This document shows, in pieces, positions 8,301 through 15,600 of a stretch of DNA of 38,120 bases. A program made the position numbers and the translations under genes. Position 1 is the first letter of the stretch, and every line of letters begins with the position of its first letter. The stretch lies in assembly GCA_009731375.1 (NCBI GenBank), contig BJOX01000255.1:277763-315882 (forward strand). Reading direction: 5' to 3'. The DNA comes from Paulinella micropora (lineage: Eukaryota > Cercozoa > Imbricatea > Euglyphida). A model generated the notes under the pieces. That model worked only from the letters and a program-made list of their open reading frames with translations. It was not told where the DNA came from and searched no databases.

Positions 8301-11144
8301 CAACAAGAGGATGAGGAGAAGAAATTACGCCCAATCATGTTTATTAGTAGGAAGTTGTGTGCGGCGGAGAGAAACTATTGCACAAGGCAAAGAGAGGCGT
8401 TGGCGGTAGTATGGGCCCTCAAGAGGCTCAGAGAGTATTTGTGGGGAGGACCTCAATTTACTGTCAGAACTGATCATCATAACCTGTTATGGTTGATGAA
8501 TCATGAACAGACGGGACGGCTGGCGCGGTGGCAAGCGTTCTTGTCTTGTTTCGATTTTACAATGGTCCATCTACCGGGAAAGCGAAATGTGGTCGCTGAT
8601 AGCCTCTCTAGGCTAGAGTTTAACTCAGAAGTATCGGCGTTGGTGTCCACGGTGGAGATGGAAGACTTGTCCACTGACAAGGTGTATGAGGTCAGCCACA
8701 TTGAGGCGATGGAGATGGCGAGTGGAGTCCGATATGACCGCACAGGTCTACGGTACAGTCCACAAGGCCCGGATCACGGGATATGTTGTGAGCTACATAC
8801 CCAGGAGGACGCTGAGTGGTCCTATGAGGTATATGAGAATGCGAAGGCGAACATAAGAGAGGAAGAGGAGACGCAGGAAGTTTATGCGGAGCCTCCTCAA
8901 GAGCGGAGAAGTGACCTAGACGATGACCCGGAAAGAATCGGGGTACGGCTAGAAGATGGTACTATCCATATAGCCTCGCCTACCGCATGGAGGCAACAAC
9001 AGGCTCAAGATCCGGAGTTTAAAGAACTGATACAGTTATATCAGAACCCGGATGAGCTACGGATGACGAAAGCGATCAAAGATCAGATGAAGGAGATGGG
9101 ATGGAGAGATGGTCTACTGTGGTACAAGGGCCTTCACGGTCGCTATGCGTCACAGCCGGACAAATGGACCCTTTGGGTACCGGAGAGTCTGAGACGATTT
9201 ATATTTGTCGCAGCCCACAATTGCCCACTTTTGGCGCATCCGGGTCGACAACGAACTCATATGTTCGTAGCGAGGCGATTCTGGTGGAAGAAGATGAAGG
9301 AGGAGATAGATCAGGCGGTGGATGCATGCATCCCGTGCAAGATAAACAAAACACCACTGAAGGCAAATTTCGGCCTGATTGGCGAATTTCCTCTTCATGC
9401 GGGGATGTTTGAGTTTATACACATTGATCATGTGGGACCTTTCCCAGAATCGAAGGATGGTTACAAATACCTCCTTACGGCTATTGACAGAGCCACCAAC
9501 TATGTGTGGATCATCCCTGTCAAAGACGTTACCGGCAAGACGACGGCCGAGGCGCTGATCGATAGGATCATCTCACAGATCGGAGTACCAAGAAAGATAT
9601 GTTCTGATCGAGGCTCGGACTTTAATAACGAGGTCATCGACAAACTATCTAAGTATTACGGGATGAAATGGCAATATGTTACTGCCTATAACCCGCGAGC
9701 AAATGGGAAAATCGAGCGGGTACACAGACCCCTCAAAGCCTCGCTAAAGATGTATTGCACGAAGAAGGAGAATCAAAGAGCATGGGTCGAGGCAGCACCA
9801 TCATTTGCGTTTGCAATGAACTGTCTACCCTCTACGGCGTTAGGAGGCTCGAAGAGCTCAATCTCGCCATATCAGTTAGTATATGGGCGTGAGCCTGATA
9901 TCCCGACTTCGCTCCTTCACCCAAAAGACACTTGGGCGGATGCGGATGAGTTGTTTGGGATGAGACTTAGAGTGAAGATGGAGGCGGAACAAATAGTCAG
10001 GGCGCATAGAGAGGCGGAGCGCCGAAAGACTGATGCTGAAGGGGTGCGACAAGCGCACTTGGATCAGATCAAGTTCCAGGTCGGGGATATTGTACTATTG
10101 TACCATCCTCAAGTCCCGAAGGGAGTCAGCTCTAAGCTGTTCACTCACTGGAAAGGACCTTATCAGATTATGGAACAGACGGGACCTCTGAATTACAAGA
10201 TCAGGGGTAGAGGGAAGGTGCAAATTGTGAATGTAAGAAGGCTGATTAAGTATGATCCCTTCTTACTGGAAGATGAATCCGTTGAGGAGGCGTTAAAACG
10301 GATGAAGGATGATTTCAAAGAGGTGCCGCCCATCCACAAGGAGGCTGGCATAGACCAAGACGATGCTTATCGGGCACCGATAGCTGAGAAGGAGGAGAGT
10401 GAGGTGGACAGCAAGGAGAAGACTGACCGCATAAGCGCGGTGGGGACTCAGTCCAAGTCTCCGCGAGAGCATAGCGGAAAGAAGGAGAAGATCACAGAGG
10501 CGCAGCTAAGGAGAGCGCGGAATGATCTTATCAACGACCAACCGAGGAAGGCGATGAGGTCGATGAGATCAAAGGACGTCCACCAGGAGGAGGAGGGGAC
10601 GGACACTGACCCAAACGCGGGCAACGTTGAGATTGTCCATGAGCGATGGAAGGAAGGCGATGCGATAGCAACCATCGCATGGGTGAAAAATGTTTTCTAT
10701 CTGATGAGACCAGCGGAACAACATGTCGCTGATGACACTCTCTCAGACTTATACTTGATGCGGGTCGTGGCGGTCCCACGACAGATGCGTGTCACACGGA
10801 CACTCAAAATATCATCAGCCGCAAAGATAGTACAACCGATACTCCAGTTCTGGAGAAGTATGGACCCGGTTGAGGATCCAAAGGCAAGACATTATCTGCC
10901 AGTATATAAAGACGCAAAAAGTCTCGAGACATGGGATGATACAATTACTCCCAGAGACAAGGATTACACTGCGTGGACCATTCAGACACTGCCAAGAGGA
11001 GTGCTTGATGTCCCTTTTGAATTATCGTTGGGCGGAATCCCTAATAAGATCTGGGACATTCTCGAACAGTCAAAGTTCGATCTGACTTTTGTTGGTGGTC
11101 CTCCACCAGGCAAAGAAATCCGCGCCAGACGACGAAGGCAGTGA
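5331..11144 (+). CDS. pol: E1 Pol polyprotein (PR-RT-RH-IN plus C-terminal extension)
   Basis: This intact Ty3/gypsy Pol copies the RNA into cDNA and inserts it. Residues are numbered from the GTG at 5364. A coiled-coil stretch (about 122-152) precedes a retropepsin-like region: the active-site position reads D179-T-M-A-N instead of DTGA or DSGA, followed by a typical distal half (GSILLSYDQL). RT carries YIDD at 815-818. RNase H starts near the TDASK motif (D969). Integrase has an HHCC finger (H1285, H1292, C1322, C1325), a D1355/D1415/E1451 triad with D,D(35)E spacing, and a GPY/F module at 1598. No chromodomain was recognised. About 280 further residues (1640-1926) are charged, then include a folded-looking segment with no family that I recognise. 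Expression probably depends on readthrough of the UGA just upstream. Confidence 0.93.
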   Translation: MEGEEERKEKTVKFNPKVTVLSNAVVQTGPTLPLCENKDVGTQRLQPQGSLIPVHTARLPMITDANRKARLAMEARRPMADVSPRPSKQPRTDSMSTVAAGGEQKDNVCTQVPQDNVAQIVNAPVPQNNKNVNEVKQEEKKEELKNLETRLQNLERKVLVLAANIHRPDALCYTELYCETLKTILKVGNDTMANINIVGRKFFNRYRDWVDGNMKKSTGTLKGVSSRTDITGIITLTFKLKSARVYRMDLYVVPGYHGSILLSYDQLATMGAVIDCAARRVIYGVKRGEENDIDPFNATDSYEAYELSLATDHKKMAIAHEALEVYVHPHVVRPDELSWTDNWESQVCTVTVPTCHWDKKSIDDLIEKRKEEIICVAQRSPSLARFAEGVGTDVHITNGYCFHAKVGEEKREAFVPRRTGRIPDTPPETIKSFITDFWGDEPTWPRSLSEVKKCLRTLFENNKPYTIILPYNEKAIWAQEIRDRLIDHPIPVPSRKQQLVVACRMGTREQSSAYKRKLRDLDKLKLIPQAFTCFDGFYTRKAPLQYARLIDMLVELGKDDEPDTVTYEKTGLDDVSEEDLGLEEDREPLKQHKQMSDEDFQEAARKILEEGVGTEKEKELLKAKLEANKEIFDPPHAGGVKPEDFTAVIYKIPGAEPSPAPRRANLSIHEAKIAEELARQLLNEDFIERSTSPIVSQPRIVPKPGGEWRLTVNYARVNKVLEEERNPLPTLEEGRRVLRNAKFYSVIDLKNGFWQIPLEEKSRWLTAFVVGMEIYQWKVLPMGLKQAPGLFQKAMQKMLSSQYDDLSDGGFMRRRGQKAGEYAFCYIDDIIVYSNTMEEHIDHLSDIFRRIGAFGLKCNLKKCQLAKTSVTYLGYEISHNRVSISKEKREEIMNRPIPKNRTELHSFLAMAQYYSQFIPDWGATRAKVEKMIDFGDFEKWDEEALQAFHALKDLIYKDPKDGGLVLTMPDFTKQFVVDTDASKFAIGAVLQQEDEEKKLRPIMFISRKLCAAERNYCTRQREALAVVWALKRLREYLWGGPQFTVRTDHHNLLWLMNHEQTGRLARWQAFLSCFDFTMVHLPGKRNVVADSLSRLEFNSEVSALVSTVEMEDLSTDKVYEVSHIEAMEMASGVRYDRTGLRYSPQGPDHGICCELHTQEDAEWSYEVYENAKANIREEEETQEVYAEPPQERRSDLDDDPERIGVRLEDGTIHIASPTAWRQQQAQDPEFKELIQLYQNPDELRMTKAIKDQMKEMGWRDGLLWYKGLHGRYASQPDKWTLWVPESLRRFIFVAAHNCPLLAHPGRQRTHMFVARRFWWKKMKEEIDQAVDACIPCKINKTPLKANFGLIGEFPLHAGMFEFIHIDHVGPFPESKDGYKYLLTAIDRATNYVWIIPVKDVTGKTTAEALIDRIISQIGVPRKICSDRGSDFNNEVIDKLSKYYGMKWQYVTAYNPRANGKIERVHRPLKASLKMYCTKKENQRAWVEAAPSFAFAMNCLPSTALGGSKSSISPYQLVYGREPDIPTSLLHPKDTWADADELFGMRLRVKMEAEQIVRAHREAERRKTDAEGVRQAHLDQIKFQVGDIVLLYHPQVPKGVSSKLFTHWKGPYQIMEQTGPLNYKIRGRGKVQIVNVRRLIKYDPFLLEDESVEEALKRMKDDFKEVPPIHKEAGIDQDDAYRAPIAEKEESEVDSKEKTDRISAVGTQSKSPREHSGKKEKITEAQLRRARNDLINDQPRKAMRSMRSKDVHQEEEGTDTDPNAGNVEIVHERWKEGDAIATIAWVKNVFYLMRPAEQHVADDTLSDLYLMRVVAVPRQMRVTRTLKISSAAKIVQPILQFWRSMDPVEDPKARHYLPVYKDAKSLETWDDTITPRDKDYTAWTIQTLPRGVLDVPFELSLGGIPNKIWDILEQSKFDLTFVGGPPPGKEIRARRRRQ

Positions 11145-11989
11145 CAAAGAAACTATTTTTCTTTATGCGTCTCAAATAAACTGATTGATTGCCCACGGCG
11201 TATCATGATTTGATCATGCATCATCAGTTATCAATATGAATATTAAAAAGACTCAGTGATATAACTTGGCATTCGATCGCAACATACGAGTGCGAAAGGT
11301 CGATCGACGATGATACTACACCGTATACGGGGATCGCTAGTGTATTGAGCGATGGTGTTCCCGGGTATGACCCTTTCCAAGTCCTGGGATGATGTTCTCG
11401 AAAATGAAATGTTCTCTGAAACTTTCATTAAATTATTTTTTACGATAGATTATATACTGTCGTACCTGAGCACGGTCAATCTCTACTTGTGTCGGTATAT
11501 CGCAGGGTCGGGTACATACACCTCGACTTCGGATATAGCTATTAGGACTGGCCCCCTAATACTATATCATAGGATATCCGCCTTATACAAGGGTATGTCA
11601 TTAAAAAAGACAATGTACTTACGATCTCCCTGTGAATAATAATAATAATAATGATAATGATAAGAAGAAGAAGGAGATCAAAGGGGGAATCGTACTACAG
11701 CACCACGTTGCTTGTATTTTTTTATTAATTGTACGTTTGTTCTTGACATACTGCCGAAAAAAAAAAAAAAAAAAAAAAAGAAATTGAGGGGAAGGAGTTC
11801 AAAATTTACAAGAAAGGCTAGAGAATCCGCTTTGACGTGCCGTATGAGGATATATTTATCGTCTTTTAGCGTCTATCCGTGGGTCGATGCGCTGTGTGGC
11901 ATGACTCCATAGCGCATACTATTTGCAGAAAGAAATCAGAAGGTGTATGACGAAAATGCTATTTCCGTCATAAAATCGGGAGGGGGTAC
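11145..11989 (+). other. E1 3' untranslated region with polypurine tract
   Basis: This stretch is non-coding by composition. It contains an AAT/GAT microsatellite (about 11636-11662), a poly-A run (about 11758-11779) and, next to the 3' LTR, the purine tract GGGAGGGGG at 11978-11986, which is the expected plus-strand primer. A 95-codon open frame at 11352-11639 has no recognisable features and is not called as a gene. Confidence 0.75.
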
Positions 11990-12226
11990 TGTAGGCATCA
12001 CCCCCCGGATAGCCGGTAAAAAATACCTTTTCCTGGTGACAGGTGCACCAGCTTGTTTTTCAGTATTATTTGTCCGGATTGGACCTGATGCCATTTTATT
12101 CCTGGTCTGTTGCCGTTTTCCTTTTTGGCTTCACTGAGCTAATACAACGATACATCATTCTCATTCTTGAGGACTGTGTTTGGTTGTATTACCGACTTTT
12201 TACGAGCTATCGTTGGGGGCATTACA
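11990..12226 (+). repeat. E1 3' LTR
   Basis: It is 237 bp long and identical to 1611-1847 except for T at 12151. It is followed by the target duplication AAAT (12227-12230). Only 32 bases separate that from the E2 target duplication. Confidence 0.95.
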
Positions 12227-12267
12227 AAATCACAAGTTGTGGGTTCAAGTGTCCGAGATTCGCTTTT

Positions 12268-12600
12268 CGTTGTAATGTACTATTAATACCCGTTACTCCA
12301 CCTAGTCAATTTACCGGTAATTTGGATAGTCTTAGTCATAGGCAAGTTCATAGGCCGGACAGTTATTAATACCTTTATTACTGACAAGGACACTTTCTAG
12401 AGTATTCGCGAATCATAGTCTGGAATGCCTAGAATCAAATGAGTATTACCATTCTGTAAAGGTCATAACATCAAAAATTTGTGTGACCCAAAGTCATTAA
12501 AAGTCTTTTCTTCGGTTATTCTTTANNNNNNNNNNTGTTATTCTTTACCCTTAGCGTGGTAGCTTCCCTAAACTCTGCGTTTGAGTGATAGATTACTTTG
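12268..12600 (+). repeat. E2 5' LTR, interrupted by an assembly gap
   Basis: It matches 19536-19846 except for an inserted 22 bases: 10 N (12526-12535) plus a second copy of a 12-base flank (TGTTATTCTTTA). The true LTR is therefore about 311 bp. It starts CGTTGTAATG and ends GATTACTTTG. The start is fixed by agreement with the 3' LTR and by the flanking CTTTT duplication. Confidence 0.93.
12526..12535. other. Assembly gap (10 N), probably artefactual
   Basis: GTTATTCTTTA occurs on both sides of the N run and only once in the 3' LTR. The two contig ends overlap, so no sequence is likely to be missing. Confidence 0.9.
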
Positions 12601-12610
12601 GTTATGAGCC
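12601..12610 (+). promoter_or_regulatory. E2 primer binding site for half initiator tRNA-Met
   Basis: GTTATGAGCC follows the 5' LTR directly. Its reverse complement, GGCTCATAAC, is the anticodon arm sequence with the CAU loop of eukaryotic initiator tRNA-Met. Drosophila copia and yeast Ty5 are known to prime from an initiator tRNA cut in the anticodon loop. The same ten bases follow the E3 5' LTR at 29251-29260. The ATG inside the site, at 12604, is the start of Gag. Confidence 0.8.
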
Positions 12611-15600
12611 TTGACAAGGAGGCAAGCGTGCCAAAGCACGTATTGAGTCAAGTGCCCATATTCGAGGGCGATGACCAAAGCTTTTGGCCTTGGTCAAGCA
12701 AGTTTCAGAAGCACATGCAGGGGATATCTGTCCACGTGGCAGAGATGGTATCTGTGGCATTAGCCGACCCAGCTAAAGCCAAAAGGGATTTTCCTTACGA
12801 CGAAGCAAGGGCTAAGACGGCAGAAGACTTAGAAGAGCCCGACACGCCCATAAGTGATAGTGAGGAAGATGAAGAGTCAGACACCTCTCAGAGAGGAAGA
12901 CAGAGACCCCAGACAAAGAAAGAAGATATCAAACAGCCAGAAGGTTGGGATAAAATGACAGCAGAACAAAAGAGAGAGTGGAAAGAGAAAGAAGCAAGGA
13001 AAAAGAAAAGACAAAGTATGAAACAACACACAAGAAGAAAGACAGCTATCCGCAAAGAGAAGAAATATTATGAAAGGATGAAAACTTTGCAGTTATGTCT
13101 GTCTGTGGCTTTTTCCAAAGACAATGTATCTAATTTCCTGCGAACACAGAAGACGAAAGGACCCATTGAAGAGTTGATAGTAGTAAGAGATCAATGGGGA
13201 GGCATTTCCGGAGCAGGTAGGTACATGTTAGAGGAAGAGTTTGAGAGAACGAGACCAAGGGCAGGTCAGAGGTATGTAGACTGGCTAAATGAATTTCTCG
13301 CAAAGAAAATCCAGCTTGAAAGTTTACGTGGGGCGCCATTTTCCGATGAGGAAGCAAAGAGAAAGCTATTTAAGAAATTGCGCTACCATCCAGCTTTCGG
13401 GGATAAATTTCAGGTGGACCACTATGATCTCCCGGCCAGACTAAGACCAAATTTCTCGGAACTATGCGAAGCATCTAGGGAAAGATGGTTAATGTGGGAA
13501 GAAAAAGAAAGACGTAACAATTTCCGTGAGAGAAAAACTCAAATTCGCAAAGACAACAACAAGAAATCTCGGGATGGCAAGCAGCGGCAAGAGACCAATC
13601 TCCTGATGGATAATAAAGGGAAAAGGGGAGACAATAAACCGGGACCAAAGACAGCTCCAAACTGGACGCTCAAAGTCACGTGTTTCGGATGTGATGCCAA
13701 AGGCCATACCATGAGATATTGTCCGGTGATTTCGGAAAAGTTCCGCAAAGAAGGAAAATTAAAACGGAATCAAACGGAAGACAAAGGCACGGAACAAGAA
13801 AAGAACGAACAAAAGAACAATTACAAAAACAAAAAGAAACCCTTTCATAAGAAAAAGAAAGCACTCACTTTGATAACAACCGGCAACGACAAAAACGAAG
13901 ACGAACAAAGTGACTCTGATACAAACGTTGCTTTAATCCATATGGGGAACACTTATGATAAGAGCGATGATGATGAGGAAGAAAGAGAAAGAGATGACGA
14001 GCAACCAAGCTCACCTCATCACAAATCTACAAGTCCCCAAGCCCTTTTGAACGATACAAAGACTACACCTAGGGTAGGGAATAGACATAGTGAGAGTGGA
14101 GAAGGACGGGAAGTGCGGTTAGTATCGGCCACCCTACGAGGTCCCTCCTCACTACGGGGAGAAGGCAAGGAAGAGCGGTTAGTATCCGCCACCCCACGAT
14201 GTTCCCCAGTCACCCCTAACCCTAACGAAACTCCTTTGAGGCTTGAGAGTTCTTACGGAGTCACGCCTGACACAAAATGTGCCGGAATAAACAGACGCAA
14301 AAAACCGTGTAATGTTTCCGTTGAAAAATCAAAAGGAAAAGGAATATACGCAAATCACGCGAAACGATTATCTTATGCGAGGTACTGCGGATATCACGCC
14401 ACACAAGACCCAGATTATCCGGAGTTGGATTTGTCGGTAAGTCCCGTGTTGCGTCCCCCCAAATCTCCTTACTACCCAGACGAACGAGGTCTTAAAGCTG
14501 CGGCATTGGAAAAGTCTCATAAAATTACGCAAAGACTCGTTTTCGGGGAATTTGAAACTTTACGTGACACCAAAATTTCCACAAGTCCACAAGTCTCGCA
14601 AAATATTCCGCAACAACCACGCAAACATAATCCATTTTCTAGTCAGCGGACCGGCCAGAGCAGAGAAGGGAGAGAAGAGAGTGGAGTGGATGAGGGAGAG
14701 CAACGACTTGGGCCCACTTCTGTCAACAAGTTTGGCAACCAAATAGGTCCCACCTCACAACAACTCCAAATCTCTAGTTCTAGACCAATCACAGCACTCC
14801 CACCAACACAGACAACAAACACGCAACCCATCAACCCTCCCGTCATAACCTTCAAAGATATAAATGAAATAGCTAAAACGTTGATGAATGAGTGCGTGAG
14901 GGGAATGAATGGAGAAGTGATGCGTGTCGTGAGTGGCGAGCTAGAGAGAGATGACTTTTTGACTGACATAGTAAGAGCAATAGAAGGAATGTACTTGGAG
15001 AGAGCAGTCAGACAGAGTCCAATCACTACACCTCCACAACTCACAGAAGAGGGACAAGGTGAGGGTAGAGGAGTCTCTGAGGGTGAACTAGAAACAGAGA
15101 CAGAGACAGAAGGAGAGACAGAGCATGTACTGATACATGTGAGAAAAAGAGTGATGAAAAAGAGAGACATGACAGTACAGGATAGTGGAGCAAGCACAGA
15201 CATATCATGCAGAGAAGACAGATTGACGGATGTCGATGAGATAGACCCGGTAGAACTACTGACAGGTAATGGAGAAAGGGAGTTGAGTAAGTCAGGAAGA
15301 GCTAGGCTGACTGTGATAGATGGGAAAGGAAGGCCTAGAGCAGTAGAAAAGAAGATGTTACTCGACACTACCTTACCAGTTAGCATAGTCTCTACAGGAC
15401 AGATGGACCACAGACACAACAGATCAGTCATCCACCAAAACGGACAGTTAGTAATACTCAAACACCCCATCCACATTAACGAGAGTGACATATTAGTAAG
15501 GGGAAGATTAACTAAGAGTATGATATATAGATGGGATGACGAATATGATGAACCATTGAAAGTCAACGAAAGATATGATCCTTTCGCAACAAGGGGGTAG
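12604..15600 (+). CDS. gag-pro: E2 Gag-protease polyprotein
   Basis: This ORF of 998 residues joins the structural protein to the aspartic protease and stops before integrase. The start is the ATG inside the primer binding site; the frame upstream lies in the LTR. The N-terminal 110 residues are followed by a basic, coiled region (about 120-310) shared with E3 Gag. A CCHC knuckle lies at C360, C363, H368 and C373. A second Cys/His motif lies at C559, C569, C595 and H598. Residues about 755-805 form a domain shared with E3 and EC. The protease active site is D860-S-G-A. ORF1 closes with TAG just after a conserved NERYDP motif. Ending ORF1 after the protease is unusual for Ty1/copia, where a single ORF is common. 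Integrase and RT are in the -1 frame of the next ORF. Confidence 0.93.
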   Translation: MSLDKEASVPKHVLSQVPIFEGDDQSFWPWSSKFQKHMQGISVHVAEMVSVALADPAKAKRDFPYDEARAKTAEDLEEPDTPISDSEEDEESDTSQRGRQRPQTKKEDIKQPEGWDKMTAEQKREWKEKEARKKKRQSMKQHTRRKTAIRKEKKYYERMKTLQLCLSVAFSKDNVSNFLRTQKTKGPIEELIVVRDQWGGISGAGRYMLEEEFERTRPRAGQRYVDWLNEFLAKKIQLESLRGAPFSDEEAKRKLFKKLRYHPAFGDKFQVDHYDLPARLRPNFSELCEASRERWLMWEEKERRNNFRERKTQIRKDNNKKSRDGKQRQETNLLMDNKGKRGDNKPGPKTAPNWTLKVTCFGCDAKGHTMRYCPVISEKFRKEGKLKRNQTEDKGTEQEKNEQKNNYKNKKKPFHKKKKALTLITTGNDKNEDEQSDSDTNVALIHMGNTYDKSDDDEEERERDDEQPSSPHHKSTSPQALLNDTKTTPRVGNRHSESGEGREVRLVSATLRGPSSLRGEGKEERLVSATPRCSPVTPNPNETPLRLESSYGVTPDTKCAGINRRKKPCNVSVEKSKGKGIYANHAKRLSYARYCGYHATQDPDYPELDLSVSPVLRPPKSPYYPDERGLKAAALEKSHKITQRLVFGEFETLRDTKISTSPQVSQNIPQQPRKHNPFSSQRTGQSREGREESGVDEGEQRLGPTSVNKFGNQIGPTSQQLQISSSRPITALPPTQTTNTQPINPPVITFKDINEIAKTLMNECVRGMNGEVMRVVSGELERDDFLTDIVRAIEGMYLERAVRQSPITTPPQLTEEGQGEGRGVSEGELETETETEGETEHVLIHVRKRVMKKRDMTVQDSGASTDISCREDRLTDVDEIDPVELLTGNGERELSKSGRARLTVIDGKGRPRAVEKKMLLDTTLPVSIVSTGQMDHRHNRSVIHQNGQLVILKHPIHINESDILVRGRLTKSMIYRWDDEYDEPLKVNERYDPFATRG

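Larger units (their letters stand above)
1611..12226 (+). mobile_element. E1: near-intact Ty3/gypsy-type LTR retrotransposon
   Basis: This 10.6-kb element is bounded by LTRs at 1611-1847 and 11990-12226 that begin TGTAG and end TTACA. A 4-bp target duplication AAAT lies outside (1607-1610 and 12227-12230). The domain order Gag, protease, RT, RNase H, integrase is that of Ty3/gypsy, since integrase follows RNase H. Both ORFs are open and the two LTRs differ at one base in 237 (G1772 against T12151), so the insertion is young and possibly still competent. No envelope-like ORF was seen. Unusual points are a single in-frame UGA between Gag and Pol, a CCCH-like finger in Gag, an altered protease motif and a long C-terminal Pol extension. 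Confidence 0.95.

Noticed and set aside
11352-11639. 95-codon frame in the E1 3' region, possible extra or envelope-like gene
   Set aside because: It has no signal peptide, no clear membrane span and no similarity to known proteins; likely chance.
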